NCBI GenBank assembly: GCA_964479585.1
Contig: CAYZMP010000004.1
Span: 7,481-71,480, forward strand
From: UBA6182 sp964479585
Lineage (GTDB): Bacteria > Bacillota_I > Bacilli_A > Erysipelotrichales > Erysipelotrichaceae
Reading direction: 5' to 3'
DNA length: 64,000 nt
In this document: one piece after another, positions 37,177 to 45,781 of the stretch
Layout of the letters: each line of letters begins with the position of its first letter
Position numbering within the stretch: position 1 is the first letter of the stretch
Program-made: the position numbers and the translations under genes
Notes under the pieces: generated by a model
What the model was told of the DNA's origin: nothing
The model's input: only the letters and a program-made list of their open reading frames with translations
The model's database searches: none

Positions 37177-38121
37177 CTAAGAAGTCATTTTAACTTTATT
37201 GGTTCTCTTAAATAAATACTTATACTTCATAAACATAGTAGATGAAAATAGAATCAAAATAGTTATAACATATGGTACGGCTAAAACAATTTGTGATGGA
37301 ATATTTAATGCTTGTAAATTTACAGATAATGCTGATGTATAACCAAAGACAAGCGCTGCTAAAAAGACAAGAAATGGATTACCATCACCAACCATGATTG
37401 CTGCTAACGCTAAGAATCCTTTACCATCTGACATATTTTCAGTAAACATGGATGCACCACCAATGGATAAAAACGAACCTGCAACACCTGCAAATAATCC
37501 ACCTAGCAAAATAGCAATGGTTTTGTATTTTATTGTATGTACACCAACAGTCTGAGCAGCAACCTCTTTTATGCCCACTCCTCTTAACCGTAAACCAAAT
37601 GGAGTTTTATACATAACTACCCACATTACTGCTACCATTATAAAAGCAAAGTAAACTAAAATATTATACCCGCTTAATATACTCCCTAAATAAGGAATGT
37701 CCTTTATAAAAGGAATCTGAATAATTGGAAAACTCTTTATACGTGGACTCATAAATACACCACGAACTCCAAAGTTTAAATCAAGCAAAAATGTTGTAAA
37801 TCCCCAAGCTGATAAGTTTAAAGCAATCCCAGTTATGATTGGATTCGACTTAAAATACAACACAAACAACGCAAACACACATGAAGCTATTATTCCAGAT
37901 GTAACTCCAAACAATAAACCTATTATTGCACTTTCAAACAAGTAACTTCCAAACATCGCAAAGAACGCACTAATTAAAGTAAAACTCTCTAAACCAATAT
38001 TTAATACTCTTGCTTTTTGACCAAAGGATCCACCAATAGCGATAAGCAAAATGGGAGTCGTAAGACGTATTGTTGATGAAATAATTATTGGGCTCAAAAA
38101 GGAATCAAGCATGAACTTCAT
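37177..38121 (-). CDS. Nucleoside-type ABC permease (NupQ-like), second importer
   Basis: 314 aa, 8 to 10 helices, BPD_transp_2 family. The KARVLNIGLESFTLISAFFA segment near 33 and the RGVGIKEVAAQTVGVHTIK loop near 185 match the same positions in the permease at 12529-13488. It overlaps the preceding permease gene by 17 bp and is the last gene of the operon. Confidence 0.9.
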   Translation of the reverse strand: MKFMLDSFLSPIIISSTIRLTTPILLIAIGGSFGQKARVLNIGLESFTLISAFFAMFGSYLFESAIIGLLFGVTSGIIASCVFALFVLYFKSNPIITGIALNLSAWGFTTFLLDLNFGVRGVFMSPRIKSFPIIQIPFIKDIPYLGSILSGYNILVYFAFIMVAVMWVVMYKTPFGLRLRGVGIKEVAAQTVGVHTIKYKTIAILLGGLFAGVAGSFLSIGGASMFTENMSDGKGFLALAAIMVGDGNPFLVFLAALVFGYTSALSVNLQALNIPSQIVLAVPYVITILILFSSTMFMKYKYLFKRTNKVKMTS

Positions 38122-39199
38122 CCTCCTTTCGTGTTTTCTTGGAAATGAAATTCTTAGCTTTCACTAATAGTTCTCTTAAATCGACAGTGATAAATAAAAC
38201 AAATAGTGCTTGTACTAATGTAACTAGTATTCTATTTACACTTGTTGTTCTTTCCATCGCTAAAGAACCAGCCTTAATAAGACCCCAAATTATTGCAACT
38301 ACAAACGTCGTCTTAGGATTGTCTTTAGCAATCAATGCTACCATGATGCCATCCCAACCAATATTGCTAGAAAAGTTGCTTCTAAATCGAAGATGGGGAC
38401 CAAGAATTTCAACAGCACCAGCGAGGCCAGCAATAAACCCACTTGTCATAAATATAATAATGTAATTCTTTAATGTTTTAATACCACCATACTTAGAGAA
38501 TGAGAAGTTTTGACCAATCATTTTCCATTCATATCCACGTTTTGTAAACTTATAAAACAAAAACAATACAACAAATACAACAATTGCAATAAAGATTCCT
38601 GTTGTTGCTTGATAAGGAGGCATGATTTGAGTTAATTTAGCTGTCTCTAAAATCTCAGGCGTCGCAATCATTTCAGGGCGAATATCTGCATCTAAGTTCA
38701 TAATTTGCATTGTTAAATATTCTGTCATTAAAATCGCAACATAGTTGAACATTAACGTTACAACCATTTCATTAATTTTTAATATTCCTTTTAATAAAGA
38801 TGGAATAAATGCAAATAGTGCTCCAGAAATTCCACCAATAAGAATTGCCACTGGTATATGCACGACACTTGGTAGTGAAATATACGCACCTGCTAATGCT
38901 GAAAAGAAAGCCCCAACATATACTTGCCCATCAATACCTAAATTAATGATTCCGGAACGATGAGCAACTACGGCAGCCATAGATGCGATTATTACTGGCG
39001 TAATCCATCGAATACTGCGAGCAATAGCAGCACGACTTCCCATTGAGCCTACAATTATTTGTCTGAAAGCTTCTATAGGATTACTACCTTGAATCAAAAT
39101 AAGGATTGACGCAATAATTAAAACCAATACCATTGCAAGAAGGTAGTTTGTGACACTAGTGTTTTTTATAGATATACGTTTAGTGACTTTCTTTTTCAT
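38105..39199 (-). CDS. Nucleoside-type ABC permease (NupP-like), second importer
   Basis: 364 aa with about 9 helices; HRSGIINLGIDGQVYVGAF near 85 and KMIGQNFSFSKYGGIKTLK near 230 mark the family. Start set at 39199, where GGAGGT lies 7 nt upstream; the ATG two codons earlier is too close to that site. It overlaps the ATPase gene by 20 bp. Confidence 0.9.
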   Translation of the reverse strand: MKKKVTKRISIKNTSVTNYLLAMVLVLIIASILILIQGSNPIEAFRQIIVGSMGSRAAIARSIRWITPVIIASMAAVVAHRSGIINLGIDGQVYVGAFFSALAGAYISLPSVVHIPVAILIGGISGALFAFIPSLLKGILKINEMVVTLMFNYVAILMTEYLTMQIMNLDADIRPEMIATPEILETAKLTQIMPPYQATTGIFIAIVVFVVLFLFYKFTKRGYEWKMIGQNFSFSKYGGIKTLKNYIIIFMTSGFIAGLAGAVEILGPHLRFRSNFSSNIGWDGIMVALIAKDNPKTTFVVAIIWGLIKAGSLAMERTTSVNRILVTLVQALFVLFITVDLRELLVKAKNFISKKTRKEDEVHA

Positions 39200-40712
39200 G
39201 ATCATTACCTCCTAGCATATAGTATCCTATTCTCTTCTCTTCAAACTCGTTTCGCTTAAACTCCTTAACGAATCTACCATCATAAACTACAATGATGCGA
39301 TCACTTAATGACATCGCTTCATATAAGTCATATGAAACAAGCAATACCGATACATTATCTTCTTCAACAATCTTCTTTATTTCATTCCAAATAAACTCAA
39401 TAGAACCAATATCAATTCCCCTTGTTGGATCTTCAATAATTAAAACTTCATTATCTTGAGAAAATTCTCTTCCCACAATGAGTTTTTGTAAATTACCACC
39501 AGACAATGATGATGCTTTATCTTGAATTGATTGTGCTTTTACAGAAAATTTTGTAATGACTTCTTGAGCGTATGAATTCATTTTGCTAAAATCCATAATA
39601 CCTCTTTTACTGGTAAAGTCGGTAAGATGTTTCCCCATAACAATATTATCAACCAAACTTGTATTTAAAGCACTCCCAGTAATAATTCTATTTTGAGGTA
39701 CATATCCAATTTTCTTTAATCTGTTATTTCTAGGATTAGCCTTTACTAAAGGTTCATTCTTAAACAATATTTCACCTTCAGAATACTTAGACAACCCTGT
39801 TATTGATTCTATTAATTCATTTTGACCATTTCCTGCGACACCAACAATACCTAAAATTTCTCCTTTGTTTAATGAAAAACTCATGTTTTTTACTCTAGCA
39901 ATGTGTTTTTCATCAAGTACCGTTAAATCTTTTATTTCTAAAATACTCTCACTGACAGCTTTTTCATTTCGATCAATATTTAAAAACACTTCTCTACCTA
40001 CCATCATTTGAGCAAGTTGTTCTTTTGAAACACTTTCGTTTTCAATTGTATCTACAACCTTACCATCTCTTAAAACAGTAATATAATCGGAAACCTTTAA
40101 TACTTCATTTAGTTTATGTGTAATAAATAATATTGTCTTACCTTGTTCAATTAAATAGTTCATAGCTTCAAACAAGCCGTCTATTTGCTGTGGCGTTAAC
40201 ACAGCTGTTGGTTCATCCAATATAATTATCTCAGCCTGCTTAAACAATACCTTAACAATTTCTACTTGTTGTTGAAGTGCTATTGGTAAGCTACTTACTT
40301 TTTTATAAAGAGGGAAGTTGAAATGATATTTTTTACAAATTTCAAGAATACGTTTTTCACTACGTTTAAGATCGAGCCAATACTTGGTTTTTGTATCTTC
40401 ATGTCCTAAAACTATGTTTTCAATAACTGTAAGATTGTCAAAGAGCATAAACTCTTGTTGAACCATACCAATACCATTTTTAGTTGCATCATTTGGATCT
40501 TTCATGTTTAATGACTTACCATTTAAAACGATATCTCCACTTGATTGTGTTAAAACACCTGATAGAACATTCATCAATGTACTTTTGCCTGCACCATTTT
40601 CACCAATAATAGAATGAATGGTACCTTTTTTTACTTCAAAGTTTATATCAATATTAGCTGCAAAATCACCATAGTATTTATAAATATTCTTAAACTGCAG
40701 TAAAGTATCCAT
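39180..40712 (-). CDS. Nucleoside-type ABC ATPase with two nucleotide-binding domains, second importer
   Basis: 510 aa, NupO/RbsA type. The first cassette has GENGAGKST (near 38) and IIILDEPTAVLTP; the second has the degenerate GVAGNGQNE loop near 293, LSGGNLQK and EDPTRGID. It is distinctly diverged from the ATPase at 14626-16182, so the two importers are old paralogues, not a fresh duplication. 20 bp separate it from the lipoprotein gene. Confidence 0.92.
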   Translation of the reverse strand: MDTLLQFKNIYKYYGDFAANIDINFEVKKGTIHSIIGENGAGKSTLMNVLSGVLTQSSGDIVLNGKSLNMKDPNDATKNGIGMVQQEFMLFDNLTVIENIVLGHEDTKTKYWLDLKRSEKRILEICKKYHFNFPLYKKVSSLPIALQQQVEIVKVLFKQAEIIILDEPTAVLTPQQIDGLFEAMNYLIEQGKTILFITHKLNEVLKVSDYITVLRDGKVVDTIENESVSKEQLAQMMVGREVFLNIDRNEKAVSESILEIKDLTVLDEKHIARVKNMSFSLNKGEILGIVGVAGNGQNELIESITGLSKYSEGEILFKNEPLVKANPRNNRLKKIGYVPQNRIITGSALNTSLVDNIVMGKHLTDFTSKRGIMDFSKMNSYAQEVITKFSVKAQSIQDKASSLSGGNLQKLIVGREFSQDNEVLIIEDPTRGIDIGSIEFIWNEIKKIVEEDNVSVLLVSYDLYEAMSLSDRIIVVYDGRFVKEFKRNEFEEKRIGYYMLGGNDHEKESH

Positions 40713-40732
40713 TTCAACCTCCCAATTGACTC

Positions 40733-41716
40733 TTAGTCTATTTCAGTCGGAACTTCAATAGTTCCAGCTTGTAACTCAACTACTAGGGCATCAACTTCTG
40801 CTTTTAGTTCAGCGGATAATTGGTTGTAGTCACGCTCATCATAAAGAGCAACACCTGAGTTAATATCATAGTTTGTTATACCAGATTCAAAGTTACCGCT
40901 AATAGCACTTTTACCCGACTCATATACTGCACCCGCAATATCTTTTAGCGCAGACCAGAATACTGTACCTTCAGCAACTCCACCTTGCCACTCATCTACA
41001 CCTATCGCTAATACACCAGACTCTGCAGCAGCTTGAATGACACCCAATCCAGCCATATTTGCTGAATGCATCACAATATCTGCACCTTTAGAAATAACTT
41101 GTAAAGCCATTTCTGATCCTTTGTTAGGGTCATCAGCTGTACCTAAATATAATGACTCAATTTCAATATCAGGATTTCCATATTTTGCACCTGCTTCAAA
41201 TCCAGCTCTGAATCTATCGATAACAGGCATTTTCATACTACCAATCCAAGCAACACGATTAGTTTCAGTTGTTTTTGATGCTACAAAACCAGCAATGAAT
41301 GCGGCTTGTTGTGGTTCAACAACTATTGTTTTTACATTTGGTAAGTTTGTTGTTGCGTAAGTATCCACAATAATAAATTTTGTGTCAGGAAAATCTTCAG
41401 CAATCGGGAATGCTTCTTCTGCTAAATCATCCCACATGACATAAATAGGGTTGGCCCCTTCTTCAGCCATAGCTCTAATCTGTTCGCTATACTCTGATTT
41501 GTCCAATGCTTCGATAAGACGAGTATTGTAACCCTCTTCTTCTCCAAGTTGTTCAACTCCTGAGTAAGCAATTGCAATAAACGGATCCCCAGCAGGGATT
41601 GGAATGATCATGGCAATTTCTTTCTTCTCTTCGCCATCATCACTTGGTGAACACCCTACCAAAAGTACGGATAGGATTAGAAGTGCTAATGCACTAAATT
41701 TAACGATTTTTCTCAT
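40733..41716 (-). CDS. BMP-family substrate-binding lipoprotein, second importer
   Basis: 327 aa. Signal peptide with lipobox LVGC (Cys22), then a BMP/PnrA-type fold: GVEQLGEEEGYN, PQQAAFIAGFVA near 123, WIGSMKMPVIDRF near 145 and MHSANMAGLGVIQAA. The glycine-rich ligand loop of the first BMP protein (VAGGGG) is replaced by HSANMAG, and the DxxFND motif near the start is absent, which suggests a different ligand. Confidence 0.9.
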   Translation of the reverse strand: MRKIVKFSALALLILSVLLVGCSPSDDGEEKKEIAMIIPIPAGDPFIAIAYSGVEQLGEEEGYNTRLIEALDKSEYSEQIRAMAEEGANPIYVMWDDLAEEAFPIAEDFPDTKFIIVDTYATTNLPNVKTIVVEPQQAAFIAGFVASKTTETNRVAWIGSMKMPVIDRFRAGFEAGAKYGNPDIEIESLYLGTADDPNKGSEMALQVISKGADIVMHSANMAGLGVIQAAAESGVLAIGVDEWQGGVAEGTVFWSALKDIAGAVYESGKSAISGNFESGITNYDINSGVALYDERDYNQLSAELKAEVDALVVELQAGTIEVPTEID

Positions 41717-41731
41717 AAGTTCCTCCTTGTT

Positions 41732-42649
41732 TCAATCGTTGTAATTACTAATAAAATTCAAAACTTCTTGTTCGTTTGAAACGCCACTTCTTGGACCAAG
41801 TTCTAATATTGACTTTGCAGCAGCAGCATTTGCAAATTTCCCAACAGTAACTAAATCCCACCCTCTTGATAATCCATATAGAAACGAGGCATTGAATGTA
41901 TCTCCTGCACCTGTTGTATCTTTTGGATTAACTTTGAATGCATCAATCGTAATATTATCTTCTTTTGTTTTGATGACACTACCATTTTCACCTTTTGTAA
42001 TAACCACAAGCTGAGAAGTTTCTAAGAAGTGTTCTACATAGTCATCTCCATATTGTGACTTGAACACTTTGTGAGCGCTTTCATTGAGAAAAATAATGTC
42101 AGCTCTCTTTAAGTACTCATAATCCGCAAATTGCTCATTTAGTAGATTAGCCTCTATATCAAACACAAGTTTAGCTCCACTTTTTCTTGCGTTATCAATA
42201 ACATTCAGACTATTATGGATTCTTTTTAAATCCATAATAGTACTGTAAATAAATTCAGATTTGTTTAATTCATCAATTTGTTTTTCTGTGAAATATAGTG
42301 GTTTTCTTTCATTCTCAACAACAAATATAATCCTTTCCCCTTTTGATAACATAATGATGCATTTCGCATCTGGAATATCTGGGTCTCTAACGATTAGAGA
42401 GGGATCCACACCGCAGTTTACAAGATCGTCTACCAACAAATCGTTTTGTGGTTTTGTATTAATAAAATCAATCATGAATGTTTTTTGACCATAACCAGCA
42501 TAAATTGCTGCAGCATTGCCAATCATACCACCTACTTTGCTATCCAAATAATTCACATTTATTTTTTCGCCTAAAGCCGGTGTATTATCCATTGAGTAAT
42601 ATTCATCAATACAATTAATACCAATTGCGATGAGTGATTTTTCAGACAT
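41732..42649 (-). CDS. PfkB-family carbohydrate kinase
   Basis: 305 aa. GINCIDEYY and the GGMIGNAAAIYA sugar-binding loop at the N-terminus and DTTGAGDTFNASF with the catalytic Asp near 250 mark a PfkB kinase. It is more like the fructosamine/2-keto-3-deoxygluconate group than ribokinase. The ATG at 42649 lies one base after the preceding stop (TAACATG), implying coupled translation; a TTG seven codons earlier has no ribosome site. It probably phosphorylates the sugar freed by the two DraG-like hydrolases, or the intact riboside. Confidence 0.88.
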   Translation of the reverse strand: MSEKSLIAIGINCIDEYYSMDNTPALGEKINVNYLDSKVGGMIGNAAAIYAGYGQKTFMIDFINTKPQNDLLVDDLVNCGVDPSLIVRDPDIPDAKCIIMLSKGERIIFVVENERKPLYFTEKQIDELNKSEFIYSTIMDLKRIHNSLNVIDNARKSGAKLVFDIEANLLNEQFADYEYLKRADIIFLNESAHKVFKSQYGDDYVEHFLETSQLVVITKGENGSVIKTKEDNITIDAFKVNPKDTTGAGDTFNASFLYGLSRGWDLVTVGKFANAAAAKSILELGPRSGVSNEQEVLNFISNYND

Positions 42650-42650
42650 G

Positions 42651-43667
42651 TTATTTAAGAAGCCCTTCAATATCTTTTGCTGTTTTCGCTAAATCATAGC
42701 CATTTGCCTCATCAAGTAGAGGTAAATAGTTTTCAGGGAATGCTTGAATACCATGCAATGTTCCTAGTATCCCACCAATCATCGTTGCCACCGTATCTGT
42801 GTCATAACCGATATTTACACCAGCTTGAATCGCTTCTACAGCATCACCTTTCGCTGCAACAATTAATCCAAAAACTGCAGGAACAGCTTCAGCAGCTGCT
42901 AATCCACTTCCGATATAATCAGCAATTTCATCAATCGCTTCACTTAATGTCTCTGTACGAAGTGCAATATCAATCGCAAGCTTCATACGTTTGTATACTG
43001 AAGGTCCAGCATACGTTTGAGCACGCTCTCTACCAATCTCATCGCCTTTTTGTGCACCATATAATCCAGCTTTAACCACATCAAATAGTGTCGCATTAAC
43101 ATCCATGGCTTTCGCTGTTGCAGCAGCAACTGCAGCAGCAGCTGAAATCGAAATATTATTATCATGAGAAATAGTTACAATTGTAAAGGCATCTTCAATT
43201 GCTTTGTCTACATCACCATTACTAAATAAGGCAATTGGAGATATTTTCATTGCTGATCCATTAGATGCTTTTGCATTATCATTTACAACTTTAAAATCGT
43301 ACTCCTCTACAGTATTCCCTTTTAAAGCATTAATAGCTGCTCTAGTTGTTGGTCCTGCAAATCTTGAAAAATAGTTATCATCACTAGACCACGCAATTAA
43401 TGATTCCACCCCGACATCACGATTAATCAAACCATTGTTTTCAACAATCTTTTCAACTGTTGTAAGTGCAAGACTAAAATCATCTGTTACTTGACCTGCT
43501 TTATTTCCTCTAGCAAAAGTGTCTTGTGGTGGAGCTAAAAACTCTGTTACATATCCACCAAAAAGCTCTTCAATTTGCTGGCGAGTGCGCATTTCAGTTG
43601 CTGCACCCATTGCATCACCTGCTGCTCCTCCTACTAAACATCCTAAAATCTTATCAAACTTAGTCAT
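42651..43667 (-). CDS. DraG-like ADP-ribosylglycohydrolase family protein, copy B
   Basis: 338 aa of the ARH/DraG fold, an all-helical dimagnesium hydrolase of N- or O-ribosyl bonds. Metal-site motifs are VTDDF (Thr61, Asp62, Asp63) and GYDTDTVATMIGG near 290, with SNGSAMKISPI near 130. It overlaps copy A by 8 bp. Two such enzymes side by side inside a nucleoside-transport operon argue for a catabolic role on small ribosides rather than on modified proteins; that is inference. Confidence 0.9.
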   Translation of the reverse strand: MTKFDKILGCLVGGAAGDAMGAATEMRTRQQIEELFGGYVTEFLAPPQDTFARGNKAGQVTDDFSLALTTVEKIVENNGLINRDVGVESLIAWSSDDNYFSRFAGPTTRAAINALKGNTVEEYDFKVVNDNAKASNGSAMKISPIALFSNGDVDKAIEDAFTIVTISHDNNISISAAAAVAAATAKAMDVNATLFDVVKAGLYGAQKGDEIGRERAQTYAGPSVYKRMKLAIDIALRTETLSEAIDEIADYIGSGLAAAEAVPAVFGLIVAAKGDAVEAIQAGVNIGYDTDTVATMIGGILGTLHGIQAFPENYLPLLDEANGYDLAKTAKDIEGLLK

Positions 43668-44679
43668 ATTTTCCTCCTTCGACTATTAACTCACTTAACT
43701 TCTCTAAATCATACTTGTTCACTTTATTGATGATATCCAAATAATCATCAGGAAATCTACTCGCTCCATGATATGCACCAAGAATTCCACCAACAATCGT
43801 TGCAATCGAATCTGTATCATAACCAATATTGACCGCCATAATAATGGAATCCATTAGTTCACCATCACAAGCTACAATGATTCCAATAGCAATCGGTAAA
43901 GTTTCATAAGCCATAGCGCTATTACCAATTACATCGCTCAGTTCTTGCATTGCCTCTTCTTTAGTTTTACTGTTTATTGCAATACTTATTGCTAGTTTTA
44001 CTCTTTTAACAATAGAAGGACCAGCGAGTGTTTTATAGTTTTTTCTTCCTATCTCATCACCTTTAACTGCTCCATAGATTGCAGCATCGACAATTTGCTT
44101 TAAAGTTACATTTTCATGCAGTGCTACATTTGTCGCAGCAGCAACTGCTGCTGCTGCCGATACTGAAAGATTATTATCATGAGTTACGGAAGCAATTTTC
44201 ACTGCAATATCGATTGCTTTATCAACATCACCCAACGCAAACAATGAGATCGGAGACATTTTCATAGCTGCTCCATTTGTTGCTTTGGAATTATCCGCAA
44301 AGAGCCAATCCAATTTTGTTGCCTCTGTTTTTTTACCCTTGAATCGATCAATTGCTGCTCTACTTGTTGGCCCTACAAATTGTTCAAAATATCTCTCATC
44401 TTCAGACCAAACAATCAATGCATCCTTTGCTGCTTTATCATAATCTTCAAAACCAGTGTTTAGCATTTCTAAGCAAGTAAGATATGCCATACTGAAATCA
44501 TCTGTAACCTCACCAGGTTGATTTCCTCTTGCAAATACATCACTCGGCGGTTTCACAAAAGTTGTTATGGGACCACCAAATCGTTCAATAATCTGTTGTG
44601 TTGTGCGCATCTCTGTTGCAGCCCCCATGGCATCTCCAGTTGCTGCACCTATTAAACTACCTAATACTTTTTCTTTCAT
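43660..44679 (-). CDS. DraG-like ADP-ribosylglycohydrolase family protein, copy A
   Basis: 339 aa with the same layout as copy B: VTDDF (Thr59, Asp60, Asp61), TNGAAMKMSPI near 134, THDNN near 165 and GYDTDSIATIVGG near 288. Similarity to copy B runs the full length but is moderate, so the pair is an old tandem duplication. The ATG follows the GntR stop without a gap, indicating coupling. The usual TDDT/GGDTDT of DraG are here TDDF/GYDTDS. Confidence 0.9.
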   Translation of the reverse strand: MKEKVLGSLIGAATGDAMGAATEMRTTQQIIERFGGPITTFVKPPSDVFARGNQPGEVTDDFSMAYLTCLEMLNTGFEDYDKAAKDALIVWSEDERYFEQFVGPTSRAAIDRFKGKKTEATKLDWLFADNSKATNGAAMKMSPISLFALGDVDKAIDIAVKIASVTHDNNLSVSAAAAVAAATNVALHENVTLKQIVDAAIYGAVKGDEIGRKNYKTLAGPSIVKRVKLAISIAINSKTKEEAMQELSDVIGNSAMAYETLPIAIGIIVACDGELMDSIIMAVNIGYDTDSIATIVGGILGAYHGASRFPDDYLDIINKVNKYDLEKLSELIVEGGKYD

Positions 44680-45438
44680 TTATACCCCCGGTAAATTGGA
44701 TGTTTTATCTCTAACATAGTATTTATAATATTTGGCATTGTAATACATAAGAACATATTCAAACGGTTCATTGTGTATGTCATATGTGATTCGTTCTCTA
44801 AATATAATCGCCGTTTCATTATCAAGCTCAAGAATTTCAATTAACTCCGGAGTAGGAATTTGTGCTTCTATCATTTCATCACACAATCCAATGTCTAATC
44901 CATTGTCTTCTAAAAGTTGAAACAACGAAGTGTTTTCATTAAACATATCTCTTGTTAATTCAATTGGTATTGTATTTTTCAAGTAACTAATGGATAACCC
45001 TATTTTCTGGTCTCCAATAATCCTCACACGTTCAACTACATATACTTCTTCTCCAACATTTGTCTTTAACATTTCAGCAATCTTTGCAGTAGCAGTAATC
45101 TTTTCAACCCTACGAATAATCGATTTAATTTTCAAACCTTGTTTAGTCAAATCGTGTGTGAACCTTGTAGCCTCTGATAAAAAGAATACTTTCTTTTTTG
45201 TAGAAACAACCGTCTTTTTACTTCTAGCTTTTGATATCAAGCCTTCTCCCTCTAAGGCTTCAAGTGCTTTTCGAATAGTTACTCGACTAACATCGAACAT
45301 TTCACAAAACTCATTCTCAGAATAAAGATGATCACCATCTAAAAACTTCTTGTTTTCAATTGAACTTTTTAACAATAAGTAAATCTGGTGATAGATTGGA
45401 ATTGGTGAACTTTTATCAATCATTTTTTCGTTATACAT
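44680..45438 (-). CDS. GntR/HutC-family transcriptional regulator
   Basis: 252 aa. Residues 10-80 are a GntR winged helix (FCEMFDVSRVTIRKALEALEGEGLI) and residues 95-245 a UTRA ligand-binding domain (VERVRIIGDQKIGLSISYL). It heads the hydrolase-kinase-importer operon and probably represses it. The ribosome site GGAGGG lies 10 nt before the ATG; a later in-frame ATG has none. Confidence 0.92.
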   Translation of the reverse strand: MYNEKMIDKSSPIPIYHQIYLLLKSSIENKKFLDGDHLYSENEFCEMFDVSRVTIRKALEALEGEGLISKARSKKTVVSTKKKVFFLSEATRFTHDLTKQGLKIKSIIRRVEKITATAKIAEMLKTNVGEEVYVVERVRIIGDQKIGLSISYLKNTIPIELTRDMFNENTSLFQLLEDNGLDIGLCDEMIEAQIPTPELIEILELDNETAIIFRERITYDIHNEPFEYVLMYYNAKYYKYYVRDKTSNLPGV

Positions 45439-45457
45439 GCCTATCGTACCCTCCCAC

Positions 45458-45498
45458 TTGTATTAAACTTGTACTAATGTATTCTTGTATCGTTGTAT
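45458..45498 (+). repeat. Array of five TTGTAT-like half-sites in the GntR-operon leader
   Basis: TTGTAT at 45458, TTGTAC at 45469, ATGTAT at 45477, TTGTAT at 45485 and TTGTAT at 45493, spaced 11, 8, 8 and 8 bp, all on the plus strand. The array lies between the -10 box and the GntR start and is a probable operator. Confidence 0.6.
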
Positions 45499-45500
45499 TC

Positions 45501-45536
45501 ATTATACCATGACATTTTTTTATGTAAACGCTTTAT
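45501..45536 (-). promoter_or_regulatory. Promoter of the GntR/DraG operon with overlapping cre-like box
   Basis: Minus strand: TTTACA (45528-45523) and TATAAT (45506-45501), 16 bp apart, with an extended TGG before the -10. ATGTAAACGCTTTAT (45522-45536, plus) over the -35 box fits the cre consensus at all but the last two positions. The rest of the 343-bp gap to rocD holds only the rocD terminator. Confidence 0.7.
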
Positions 45537-45709
45537 TTGTTTTTTTATAAGAAAAAATATAGTAGTAAAATTACGTTAATACTCAAATTGAAAATACCGT
45601 TGATTTACTTATACATATTTATCTTTTGAGTTTTCAAAATCCGCTAAAACATTGATTAATAAATAGTAAACACAAAACACCACTGCCTTAGGCATTATCA
45701 ATTTACAAA

Positions 45710-45732
45710 AAAAGTTCAATAAATGAACTTTT
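45710..45732 (-). terminator. Terminator of rocD
   Basis: Stem AAAAGTTCA / TGAACTTTT (9 bp), 5-nt loop, ending in a run of seven T on the minus strand, 50 bp after the rocD stop. Confidence 0.8.
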
Positions 45733-45781
45733 AGTCAATATATAAAGTTTTTTGAGTGAACAGCCTAACTATGACAACAAT

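Noticed and set aside
45601..45781. Possible small gene between rocD and the GntR operon
   Set aside because: No frame with a start and ribosome site; the region is explained by the rocD terminator and promoter DNA.
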